DNA of 9,650 nt, from positions 1 through 9,650 of the forward strand of contig JARLHB010000187.1 of assembly GCA_031292465.1 (NCBI GenBank), written 5' to 3'. The notes beneath the pieces were generated by a model. The model did not search any database, was not told where the DNA came from, and saw only the letters and a program-made list of their open reading frames with translations. How positions within the stretch are numbered: position 1 is the first letter of the stretch; each line of letters starts with the position of its first letter. This DNA is from Ignavibacteriaceae bacterium. GTDB lineage: Bacteria > Bacteroidota > Ignavibacteria > Ignavibacteriales > Ignavibacteriaceae. Shown piece after piece: positions 1 through 7,600 of this stretch. The translations under genes were made by a program, and so were the position numbers.

Positions 1-2
1 AC

Positions 3-518
3 CTTACTGTTTCTTTAATACACAGCCGCAAAGGAATTATAATTAATATATTCACCGGGCCTCCCTCCAATTCCGAAACAGACGATGATGTAGTTAACCA
101 GTTCCTTTCAAATGACGGGCTGAAGATCGTATGCGGGGCATCTACAGCAAAAATTGTTGCAAGGTATCTTGGCAAAGAGCTTGAAATAGACCAGAGTTTT
201 AACAGCATGATATCACCGCCAAACTACGAAATAAACGGAATTGATCTTGTAACGGAAGGTGCAGTAACTTTAAATCAGCTATATAATATATGGGGAGAAG
301 ATCTTGAACGGTTGGAGAAAGATAATCCTGTATCCATCCTTTATGCACTATTAAGCGTTGCAGACAGGGTTAATTTTTTCCTCGGTACATCAAAAAATCC
401 TGCGGGTGATGATATAAGCTTTAAACAAAACGGAATTTTAAAAAGAGATAAAATTGTACCGCTGCTTATTGAAAAATTCAGACAGTCTAATAAGATTGTT
501 ACAGTAGAAGAATTTTAA
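3..518 (+). CDS. SpoIIE-type serine phosphatase, C-terminal part (5' end outside window)
   Basis: The reading frame is open from the left edge to a TAA at 516-518, giving 171 residues. The ATG at 207 is internal, because the coding-like sequence continues upstream of it without a stop. The visible segment opens with a beta-strand-like stretch (LTVSLIHSRKGIIINIFTGP), followed by a GPPSNSETDDDVV loop, then IVCGASTAKIVARYLGKEL and GIDLVTEGAVTLNQ. From memory, this pattern resembles the C-terminal half of the SpoIIE/PP2C-like phosphatases often found beside [FeFe]-hydrogenase genes in anaerobes. The metal-binding aspartates of a PP2C core would lie upstream and cannot be checked here. No membrane segment is visible, so the protein is probably cytoplasmic. 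A terminator 60 bases downstream makes it the last gene of its transcript. The family call is moderate and the hydrogenase link is inference only. Confidence 0.55.
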   Translation, partial: LTVSLIHSRKGIIINIFTGPPSNSETDDDVVNQFLSNDGLKIVCGASTAKIVARYLGKELEIDQSFNSMISPPNYEINGIDLVTEGAVTLNQLYNIWGEDLERLEKDNPVSILYALLSVADRVNFFLGTSKNPAGDDISFKQNGILKRDKIVPLLIEKFRQSNKIVTVEEF

Positions 519-577
519 TTCGCCCCTTTCCATATCTAAAATAACACATGGACTTTCGGCATAATGCAGAATTGTAC

Positions 578-601
578 GGCGAAACGCTGTTTCGCCTTTT
601 T
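578..601 (+). terminator. Intrinsic terminator after the phosphatase gene
   Basis: A perfect 7-bp stem (GGCGAAA at 578-584 with TTTCGCC at 590-596) encloses a 5-base loop and is followed directly by five T residues at 597-601. It sits 60 bases after the stop codon of the upstream forward gene, as expected for rho-independent termination. Bases 602-726 after it are AT-rich and I see nothing in them. Confidence 0.85.
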
Positions 602-726
602 GATTAGCACAATTATTATTAAAGCTAAAACTATATTATCATTAACTTTAAATAATTTGATTTTGCCAAAGGTGAGTTACTATTTTATATTAATACAAGC
701 AATCGTTCTGCGACTTAAATAATCAG

Positions 727-870
727 GTGGCGGTAAACCGTTAAAACGGTTGAAAAGTTTTTCTTCTCCATCATTAACACCGCGATTAATCGCGGTGTTA
801 ATGATACTGCAATAATCCCTGTTTTAACAGTTTACCATTCTTTAATCAAGGATAGCAAAATTACCGCCAC
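727..870. repeat. Nested palindromic element (REPIN- or MITE-like)
   Basis: The 144-base stretch is bounded by perfect 10-base inverted ends (GTGGCGGTAA at 727-736 and TTACCGCCAC at 861-870). Inside, 732-749 is complementary to 819-836 over 17 of 18 positions, counting one G-T pair. The left arm itself folds (AACCGTT at 736-742 with AACGGTT at 745-751), and so does the right arm (CTGTT at 819-823 with AACAG at 826-830). A perfect palindrome lies at the centre. No gene is encoded. This architecture of inverted REP-like hairpins around a core resembles REPINs or a small non-autonomous element. No transposase is in the window, and the only flanking duplication visible is a 2-base AG, which is uninformative. 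It lies between convergent genes and could also act as a barrier to read-through. Confidence 0.6.
771..804. repeat. Perfect 34-bp palindrome at the core of the nested element
   Basis: Bases 771-787 are the exact reverse complement of 788-804, with no mismatch and no spacer. The centre is the GC-rich block CACCGCGATT/AATCGCGGTG, flanked by TCATTAA and TTAATGA. In RNA or single-stranded DNA it would form a hairpin of about 15 bp closed by a 4-base loop, on either strand. There is no T-run directly after it, so it is not a standard terminator. Confidence 0.9.
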
Positions 871-886
871 AGTGCTGCTCAACATT

Positions 887-1789
887 TTACGGCTGCCAGA
901 ATGGTTCACCTGCCGGAATATATTTTATTGGTAAACCGGGAATAAAGTCTCTTAGCCATTTAGCACATTCTTTCATTCCGGATTCCTCCGAAACTTCATG
1001 GCCAAGCAATATCATTGCCTGATTTCTTTTCTGGCCTACAGCATCAGATATATAAGCAATTCCTTCCCACTCGGTTGCCTCGCCTATCAGCAGCAATTGT
1101 ACTCCTTCCTTTTCGAGAGCCTTGACATGACTGTGTCCGCCGTAAGCTCCAGGCAGAAATGCTATTTTAGAAATCTTTAATCCGGGGTCTCCTACTACAC
1201 GTATAGTTTTTATATTAAGCTGATTCTTAAGATACACGGCTAATTCTTTTACAGTTGTTTCAGGCAGATTAAATATAGTTTCATCACTGGCGCTCTGATA
1301 GCTTTTCCATTTAAGTGTATCCATCATCCCCAGCAATATACCGTCCGGTTTTCCCGGGATATTATGCCAGTGGTCATGAAATCTCCAGATAATGATATGG
1401 TGTTTATTAATGTAATCCAGCTTGGCCTTGTAAACAGGGTCGTTCTCAAGCCATTTCACCTCATCTGCATGGTTATAAAAAGTCGGTTCATGGGAGATAA
1501 TCAGGTTGCAATTGTTTTCCACCGCCTGTGCCAGGACTTCCATTGTAGGTGTAAACGTAGTAACTATACCGGTTACAATTTCTCCAGGGTCCCCGGTTTT
1601 GAAATTATCGATTGTTGTAGTATCGCGCCAGGCAGAACTTCCGCCGGTATGTTCTTTAATCATTTCAATAATCTCGCCGGCTGTCATGCCTGCTCCTTTT
1701 GACTGCTGCCCATGTAGTAAAGACGGAAGGATAATGAATATGAGCATAAAGAGAAAAGACTTATTCATTACGTTTGCAATATTTCTCAA
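887..1789 (-). CDS. Exported NIF3/DUF34-family dinuclear metal protein
   Basis: The 300-residue product matches the NIF3 (DUF34, YbgI-like) fold family by its motifs: NLIISHEPTFYNH around residues 95-107, RFHDHWHN at 136-143 and LLGHEVSEESG at 261-271. These correspond to the three metal-ligand blocks of the family. Residues 1-28 look like a signal peptide: a short N-region with Arg/Lys, a hydrophobic core FLFMLIFIILPSLL, then HG-QQ. The mature protein is therefore probably periplasmic, unlike the usual cytoplasmic members. The start is TTG, chosen because a strong AAGGAG lies 7 bases upstream; the ATG at codon 8 would be 28 bases from it. The ligand set is altered (H100-E101 instead of His-His, H142 instead of Asp), as discussed in findings. 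The family's biochemical role is unsettled, and the name GTP cyclohydrolase type 2 should not be assumed. The gene appears monocistronic. Confidence 0.85.
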   Translation of the reverse strand: MRNIANVMNKSFLFMLIFIILPSLLHGQQSKGAGMTAGEIIEMIKEHTGGSSAWRDTTTIDNFKTGDPGEIVTGIVTTFTPTMEVLAQAVENNCNLIISHEPTFYNHADEVKWLENDPVYKAKLDYINKHHIIIWRFHDHWHNIPGKPDGILLGMMDTLKWKSYQSASDETIFNLPETTVKELAVYLKNQLNIKTIRVVGDPGLKISKIAFLPGAYGGHSHVKALEKEGVQLLLIGEATEWEGIAYISDAVGQKRNQAMILLGHEVSEESGMKECAKWLRDFIPGLPIKYIPAGEPFWQP

Positions 1790-1796
1790 AGAATAT

Positions 1797-1802
1797 CTCC
1801 TT
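1797..1802 (-). promoter_or_regulatory. Shine-Dalgarno site that fixes a TTG start
   Basis: On the reverse strand, AAGGAG is followed by a 7-base spacer and then the TTG at 1789-1787. It is the only strong Shine-Dalgarno I found ahead of a gene start in this window. It favours the TTG over the in-frame ATG 21 bases further in. Confidence 0.8.
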
Positions 1803-2062
1803 AAAATTTATACTAATTTAAATAAATTAACTGTCAATTTCCTGCCAACATGTTTTTATTTTACTCTAAGGATATTTTTTGACTTCAGATTAGAAACTAA
1901 ATAACTGATAATTTTCTTACAAATTTATTCCGGTTATATAAGGCAAAATTAATTACTGCTTTATATTTTTTTAGATAATTTTCAACCCCAATACAAGCGC
2001 CTCATCAGGCATTTCAAAACAAGCGTTATTAAAAACACTTGCTTTTTAAAAACAATCATAAA

Positions 2063-2076
2063 TTGACTTGCGTCAA
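2063..2076 (+). promoter_or_regulatory. Inverted repeat TTGAC-N4-GTCAA overlapping the -35 box
   Basis: The 14-base sequence TTGACTTGCGTCAA is a perfect 5-bp inverted repeat with a 4-base spacer. Its left half is the -35 element itself. The geometry is the same as CRP/FNR-family sites of the FNR type (TTGAT-N4-ATCAA), with one changed base in each half. A bound protein here would compete with RNA polymerase at the -35 box. No regulator gene lies in the window, so the factor is unknown. Confidence 0.45.
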
Positions 2077-2093
2077 ACACTCATTGGTATAAT
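2063..2093 (+). promoter_or_regulatory. Sigma70-like promoter of the efflux operon
   Basis: TTGACT at 2063-2068 and a perfect TATAAT at 2088-2093 are separated by 19 bases. Transcription would begin near 2100, giving a leader of about 60 bases before the ATG at 2162. The spacer is 2 bases longer than the E. coli optimum; a weak basal promoter helped by an activator would fit, but this is inference. There is no good Shine-Dalgarno in the leader. Confidence 0.55.
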
Positions 2094-2161
2094 TAGTATT
2101 AGTTTTGCCTCTCCAGCAATGCGGATTTTGATCTGACCAAAACGGAAAAATAAATTTTGTT

Positions 2162-3487
2162 ATGAAAATATTGATTTTATTATCGACTGTAATTTTATTA
2201 TCAAATTGTCTGACTTTCTCGCAACAGCAAACAAAAGCAGATACTTTACTTCAAGGCGGCACTTTGCAGAAGTGTATAGAGTATGCTTTGGAACATCAGC
2301 CGCAAATCCAGCAAACTTTTTTGGATGAACAAATAACCGAAAAAGAAATTAACGGCAAGCTTTCAGAATGGTATCCTCAAATTAATTTCAATTTCAATAT
2401 TCAGCATAATTATGAATTGCCTGTATCTATTGTGCAGGGCAATGTATCAAAAGTCGGTTTAATCAATACTTCAAGCGGACAATTTTCCGTAACCCAGAAT
2501 ATATTTAATCGTGATGCCGTATTGGCAAGCAGTACTGCAGGAGATGTGCGCAAACAGGCCGGCCAAATAACAATAAATGATAAGATCTCGGTTATAGTAA
2601 ATGTAAGTAAAGCTTTTTATTCCGTCCTGCTTGCACAGGACCAGATTAAATTAATAAATGAAGATATTGTAAGGCTGGAACAGAATTCAAAAGATACTTA
2701 CAGCCAGTACAAAAGCGGCGTTGTTGACAAAACAGATTATATGAGGGCAAACATAACTCTTAACAATGCACTTGCCGAAAAAATTCAGGATACAGAACAA
2801 TTAAAGGTAAGTGTTGCACATTTAAAAGAACTTATGGGTTATCCGCCTGATATGGAATTTAAGCTGGAATATGACAGGTCGCAAATGACTAATGATGTTT
2901 TAACAGATACAACACAGAATGTAGTATATGAGAACCGAATAGAATATCAGTTACTGCAAACGCAATACAACCTGCAGACAGCTAATCTTAAGTATTATGA
3001 ATGGAGTTTTATACCGTCAATTTATGCTTTCGGAGAATATAATTTTAACTATCAGAATGACCAGTGGTCAAAAGTGTATAATAAAAACTATCCTAACTCT
3101 TATATAGGCATCGGACTCTCCCTGCCGATTTTTGAAGGTGGAAAGCGTTTCCAGGAAATAAGCCAGGCTAAACTGGAACTAAAGCGTTTTGAATACAATT
3201 TTGAGGCATTAAAAGTTTCAATCAATACGGAATACAGTCAGGCAATTGCAAACTATAAAAGCGATTTGGCTAATTATAACTCCCAGAAAAATAATCTTGA
3301 CCTTGCTAAAGAGGTGTATAATATAATTCAATTGCAATATAAATCAGGCGTTAAAACTTATTTGGAAGTAATAACCGCAGAATCAGATTTAAGGACAACC
3401 GAGGTAAACTATGTTGCCGCATTATACAGGGTATTAAGCAGTAAGCTGGATGTTCAAAAGGCTTTGGGAACAATTAAATATCAGTAA
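2162..3487 (+). CDS. TolC-family outer-membrane efflux channel
   Basis: The 441-residue protein is the outer-membrane component of a tripartite efflux machine. An N-terminal signal sequence (MKILILLSTVILLS, then TFS-QQQ) directs it across the inner membrane. A cysteine at 16 has a poor lipobox (LSNC, with Asn before Cys), so cleavage by signal peptidase I near 20 seems more likely than lipidation. The two repeated OEP halves are visible. The first begins at TLQKCIEYALEHQPQI (about 34-49). The second contains NLQTANLKYYEWSFIPSI and GIGLSLPIFEGG (316-327), the usual TolC-family strand-turn signature, followed by a long helical segment ending near the C-terminus. The length is normal for the family. 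It is the first gene of the operon, 18 bases before the adaptor ATG, and shares its transcript with the adaptor and pump. The start ATG has no clear Shine-Dalgarno. Confidence 0.93.
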   Translation: MKILILLSTVILLSNCLTFSQQQTKADTLLQGGTLQKCIEYALEHQPQIQQTFLDEQITEKEINGKLSEWYPQINFNFNIQHNYELPVSIVQGNVSKVGLINTSSGQFSVTQNIFNRDAVLASSTAGDVRKQAGQITINDKISVIVNVSKAFYSVLLAQDQIKLINEDIVRLEQNSKDTYSQYKSGVVDKTDYMRANITLNNALAEKIQDTEQLKVSVAHLKELMGYPPDMEFKLEYDRSQMTNDVLTDTTQNVVYENRIEYQLLQTQYNLQTANLKYYEWSFIPSIYAFGEYNFNYQNDQWSKVYNKNYPNSYIGIGLSLPIFEGGKRFQEISQAKLELKRFEYNFEALKVSINTEYSQAIANYKSDLANYNSQKNNLDLAKEVYNIIQLQYKSGVKTYLEVITAESDLRTTEVNYVAALYRVLSSKLDVQKALGTIKYQ

Positions 3488-3505
3488 ATAAATTTGTTAA
3501 ATATT

Positions 3506-4645
3506 ATGAATAATAAGATATATAAGTCAGCAATTATAATAATAACTTCAGTTCTATTGGTTTCTTGCGGCAATAAAAGTATGCCGCCTAAGATGCCCCC
3601 TGCCCTTGTTGAGGTTTATGAAGTTAAACCTGAGCACGCAGTTTATTATGATAATTATCCTGCAAGCGTAACAGCATTAAACCAGGTAGACATACGGCCT
3701 GAAGTATCGGGTTATTTAACCGGCATCAATTTTAAAGACGGCCAGCATGTAAATAAAGGAGTAAAATTATACGGCATAGATCAGCAGCAATACAAGGCAG
3801 CATATGAGCAGGCTGTAGCTAATTTGAATGCGGTAAAGGCCAATCTTATAAGAGCGCAGCAGGACGCCGACAGATATAACGACCTTGCAAAGAAAGATGC
3901 TATTGCGCGCCAGGTACTGGAACACGCCCAGGCAGATTTACAGTCTGCAAAGATGCAGGTAGCTGCTGCCGAAAGCAACGTTAATGCAGTGCAAACCAAC
4001 CTTCGTAATTCTGTTATATATGCAGCATATGACGGAACAATCGGCATATCCCAGGTAAAATTAGGTTCTGCGGTTACTGCAGGACAAACGTTATTAAATA
4101 CATTATCTTCGGATAATCCGGTTGCAGTGGATTTCGGGCTGGATGAAAAACTTATTACAAAGTTTATTAATCTTTTGCAAGTAAAAGCCGGGCCAAAGGA
4201 TTCAACATTTACATTAATTCTTCCTGATCAAACTGTTTACCCTTATTCCGGCCATCTCAGCTTTTTGGACAGGGCAGTTGATCCCCAAACCGGAACTATA
4301 AAAGCCCGGATAATATTCCCGAATAACAACTATTTATTAAGGCCGGGCCTTACATGCAACGTCCGTGTACTTAACAACAATACTTCAAATAGTATTATAA
4401 TACCATATAAAGCCGTATCGGAGCAGATGGGTGAATATTTTGTGTTTGTCGCAAAAGGCAATAAAGCTATTCAAACAAAAGTTACTCTCGGTGTGCCGAT
4501 AAATGAGATGGTAATTGTAAAAGACGGATTAACGCCCGGTGAATTTGTAATAACCGAAGGAGTACAAAAGCTTCGGGATAATTCTCCTATAATCTTAGCG
4601 CCCGCACACCCAAAACAGGTGACCCAGGCAGCGCCTGGTAAATAA
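3506..4645 (+). CDS. RND efflux periplasmic adaptor lipoprotein (AcrA/MexA type)
   Basis: This is the membrane fusion protein linking the RND pump to the TolC-like channel. From the ATG at 3506 it has 379 residues. An in-frame TTG at 3494 would add four residues, but it has no ribosome binding site and is not preferred. Residues 1-21 (MNNKIYK, a hydrophobic core, then LLVSC) are a lipoprotein signal with Cys21 as the lipidation site, so the protein should be anchored by lipid as AcrA is. After this come the first half of the lipoyl domain (VDIRPEVSGYLTGINFKDGQ, about 61-80), an alanine- and glutamine-rich helical hairpin (about 95-168), the second lipoyl half (YAAYDGTIGISQVKLGSAVTAGQ), a beta-barrel, and a membrane-proximal domain. 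It lies 18 bases after the channel gene and 16 bases before the pump gene, consistent with one transcript. Confidence 0.93.
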   Translation: MNNKIYKSAIIIITSVLLVSCGNKSMPPKMPPALVEVYEVKPEHAVYYDNYPASVTALNQVDIRPEVSGYLTGINFKDGQHVNKGVKLYGIDQQQYKAAYEQAVANLNAVKANLIRAQQDADRYNDLAKKDAIARQVLEHAQADLQSAKMQVAAAESNVNAVQTNLRNSVIYAAYDGTIGISQVKLGSAVTAGQTLLNTLSSDNPVAVDFGLDEKLITKFINLLQVKAGPKDSTFTLILPDQTVYPYSGHLSFLDRAVDPQTGTIKARIIFPNNNYLLRPGLTCNVRVLNNNTSNSIIIPYKAVSEQMGEYFVFVAKGNKAIQTKVTLGVPINEMVIVKDGLTPGEFVITEGVQKLRDNSPIILAPAHPKQVTQAAPGK

Positions 4646-4661
4646 TACTCAAACCGGATAA

Positions 4662-7600
4662 ATGATGATATCAAATATTTTTATTAAAAGACCGATAACA
4701 GCTATTGTAATTTCAATTGTAATTGTACTGGTAGGTTTAATTGCTATTTTCAATTTACCTATAAGCCAATATCCCGATATTACTCCCCCCACTGTTCAGA
4801 TAACCGGATCATTTAACGGCGCCGATGCGCTTACTGTTGAACAAACCGTATCCACGCCCGTTGAAACGCAGGTTAACGGCACCCCGGGTATGGCATATAT
4901 GCAAAGCAACAGTACAAGCGACGGCAGATCTACTATCAACGTTATATTAAATGTTGGAACAGACCCGGACATAGCAGCACTGGATATACAAAACAGAGTG
5001 GGAATTGCAACGCCCCAATTGCCGGATGTTGTTAAAAGACTGGGATTGACTACAAGGAAGCGAAGCCCGAGCATTTTACTTCTGGTAGCAATCTACTCAC
5101 CTAATGGAACTCATGATATAACGTTCCTTGATAATTATTCTAATATTTTTATAAGAGATGCATTGCTCCGGGTAAATGGCGTGGGAGATATCTTCACAAG
5201 AGCAGATGATTTCAGTATGCGGATATGGCTTCAGCCTGATAAACTGGCGCAGTTAAATCTTACAGCTAATGACGTAATAAATGCATTATCACAGCAGAAC
5301 CTGCAAATAGCTGCCGGTTCAATAGGAGCCCCGCCTCAAAATAACGCACAGGCTTTTGAATATACGGTGTTCACAAACAGCCGTTTAAATTCAGAAGAGC
5401 AATTCGGCAATATTATTATTCGTGCAAACCTTCAGCAGGGTACGGAAGTCCATTTAAAGGATGTAGCCCGCGTACAACTTGGTAAATTCAGTTACGCAAA
5501 CAATTCATTTGTTGACGGCAAAAAAGCATCTTACTTATTAGTTTATCAGGCACCGGGAAGCAACGCACTGGATGTAGCAAACGGCGTTTACAAAGCGATG
5601 GATGAAATAAAAAAATCATTTCCAAAAGATGTAGATTATGTTGTTCCTTTCGAATCTGTCTCCGTTGTAAAGGTTTCAATAAATGAAGTAGTGACTACGC
5701 TGATTGAAGCTTTAGCGCTGGTTGTTTTGGTGGTATTTTTATTTTTACAAAGCTGGCGCGCAACTTTGATTCCTGTATTGGCAATACCTGTTTCCATAAT
5801 CGGAACTTTTGCCTTTTTCTTACCGCTGCACTTTACTATAAATACATTAACAATGTTCGGATTTGTGCTGGCAATCGGAATTGTGGTTGATGATGCTATA
5901 ATTGTAGTAGAAGCGGTTCAGCATTATATTGATGAAGAAAAGCTTTCGCCGAGGGAAGCAACTTCAAAAGCGATGTCCGATATAGCCGGGCCGGTTATAG
6001 CTATTGCATTAATACTTGCAGCTGTATTCGTTCCGGTTGGATTTATACCCGGAATCGTTGGAAAATTATATCAGCAGTTTGCAATTACAATTGCCGTATC
6101 AGTATTAATTTCTGCATTTGTGGCTTTATCTTTAACTCCTGCTTTATGCCTGCTTTTCCTAAAGCCGTCAAATCCTGCCAAAGAAACTAAAGGTATTAAT
6201 AAATTTTTTGCAAAGTTTAATGCCTGGTTTAAAAAGATAACCGAGAGATATGGGGCAGGCGTACAAAAGTGTATAAAAGTTACACCCTACTTTTTAATAA
6301 TATTAATTTTTATTTATGCCGGAACAGTACTGCTATTTAAAACAAAACCGACAGGTTTTATTCCTACCGAAGATGAAGGCAGACTGTATGTTACGTTTGA
6401 ATTGCCTGAAGCTTCTTCAACAGCAAGAAGCCTGGATGTACTTAACAACGTTATGTCTATTCTGAAACAAACACCCGGCATAGCCCATTTTGCAGCTTTA
6501 GGCGGATTAAACGTTGTAACCTTTGCAACAAAATCAAACAGCGGAACTGCTTTCGTTCAATTAAAACCGTGGGATGAAAGAACTGATAAGTCACTTCAGC
6601 TAAGTTCCATGATAGCAACTTTGCAGCGAAAATTCTCTGCAATAAAGGGGGCTAATATTGTTGTAATATCACCGCCCGCAATACCCGGGCTAGGCCAGAC
6701 GGGAGGATTTACATTCCAATTGGAGCAGCGTGAAAGCACAGACAGCATTAAACAATTTGAAAACGTGGTAAGGTCATTTGTTGCAGCAGCCAACAAACGC
6801 CCGGAGCTAAACCGTGTCTTTTCGTTTTTTACTGCACGCACTCCCGGCTACCAGGTAAATATTGACAGGGAGAAATGCGAGCAGCTTGGCGTTTCAATAT
6901 CAGATGTTTACAATACTATTCAAACATTCCTTGGAAGCAATTACGTTAATGACTTTACAATATACGGCAGGAACTTTCACGTTGTTGCACAGGCTGATTC
7001 TAACTACAGAGAAAGGATTCAGGATTTTCTGAAATATTACGTAAAAAATTCCTCCGGCGGAATGGTACCGCTAAGTACGTTAGTAAGCTACAGCGTGACT
7101 GAAAGCGCTCCGATGATTTCCCACTACAATCTTTTCCGTTCTGCTGAAATAGACGGCGGCGCTGCTGAAGGGTATAGCAGCGGACAGGCTATAGCGGCTT
7201 TGAAAGAAGTAGCAGCAAGCGTACTGCCAGCCGGATACGGTTATGAGTTTTCCGGCTTAAGCCGTGAAGAAATAAATGCAGGCAACAGCACTCTTACAAT
7301 ATTTGCGTTATCATTAATATTTGTATTCCTATTTTTAACTGCTCTTTATGAAAGCTGGTCGGTACCGTTTTCGGTATTACTGGCTGTACCGATAGGTGCA
7401 TTCGGAGCAATTCTTACGCTTACATTTATTCCGCACCTTAATAATAATGTATATGCTCAAATAGGATTAATTGCGCTTATAGGATTGGCAGCAAAGAATG
7501 CAATTTTAATCGTGGAATTTGCAAAAGACAGAGTTGAAAGAGGAATACCTCTTGTTCAGGCAACAATTGAAGCTGTTAAATTGAGGTTGCGTCCAATACT

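Larger units (their letters stand above)
1790..2161. other. Divergent intergenic region between NIF3-like gene and efflux operon
   Basis: This 372-base AT-rich region holds no convincing gene. It contains the NIF3 ribosome binding site at the left and the efflux promoter at the right. Between them are two short direct-repeat pairs, ACAAGCG at 1993-1999 and 2019-2025 and TTAAAAACA at 2029-2037 and 2046-2054, and a small GCCT-CATC-AGGC inverted repeat at 1999-2010. These are short enough to be chance, but they cluster just upstream of the promoter. I see no RNA gene or riboswitch in it. Confidence 0.6.

Noticed and set aside
1807..1837. Reverse-strand promoter candidate TTGACA-N19-TATAAA for the NIF3-like gene
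   Set aside because: The boxes are good, but transcription would begin near 1800, inside the Shine-Dalgarno at 1797-1802, leaving almost no leader. The AT-rich context makes such boxes common, so I do not call it.
1506..1904. A forward open frame of 132 codons opposite the NIF3-like gene and its leader
   Set aside because: It overlaps a gene with clear family motifs on the other strand, and its translation shows no recognisable domain or organised composition. It is a shadow of the NIF3 coding sequence.
1993..2054. Short direct repeats ACAAGCG and TTAAAAACA upstream of the efflux promoter as regulator sites
   Set aside because: They are 7 and 9 bases long, one is nearly all A/T, and the spacings differ (26 and 17 bases). 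They are within what chance gives in AT-rich DNA.
2207..2209. Lipidation cysteine in the TolC-like signal sequence (Cys16)
   Set aside because: The preceding residues LSN do not fit a lipobox well, and a better signal peptidase I site follows at TFS-QQQ.
3494..3505. TTG start that would extend the efflux adaptor by four residues
   Set aside because: It has no Shine-Dalgarno, and the ATG at 3506 already gives a standard lipoprotein signal.
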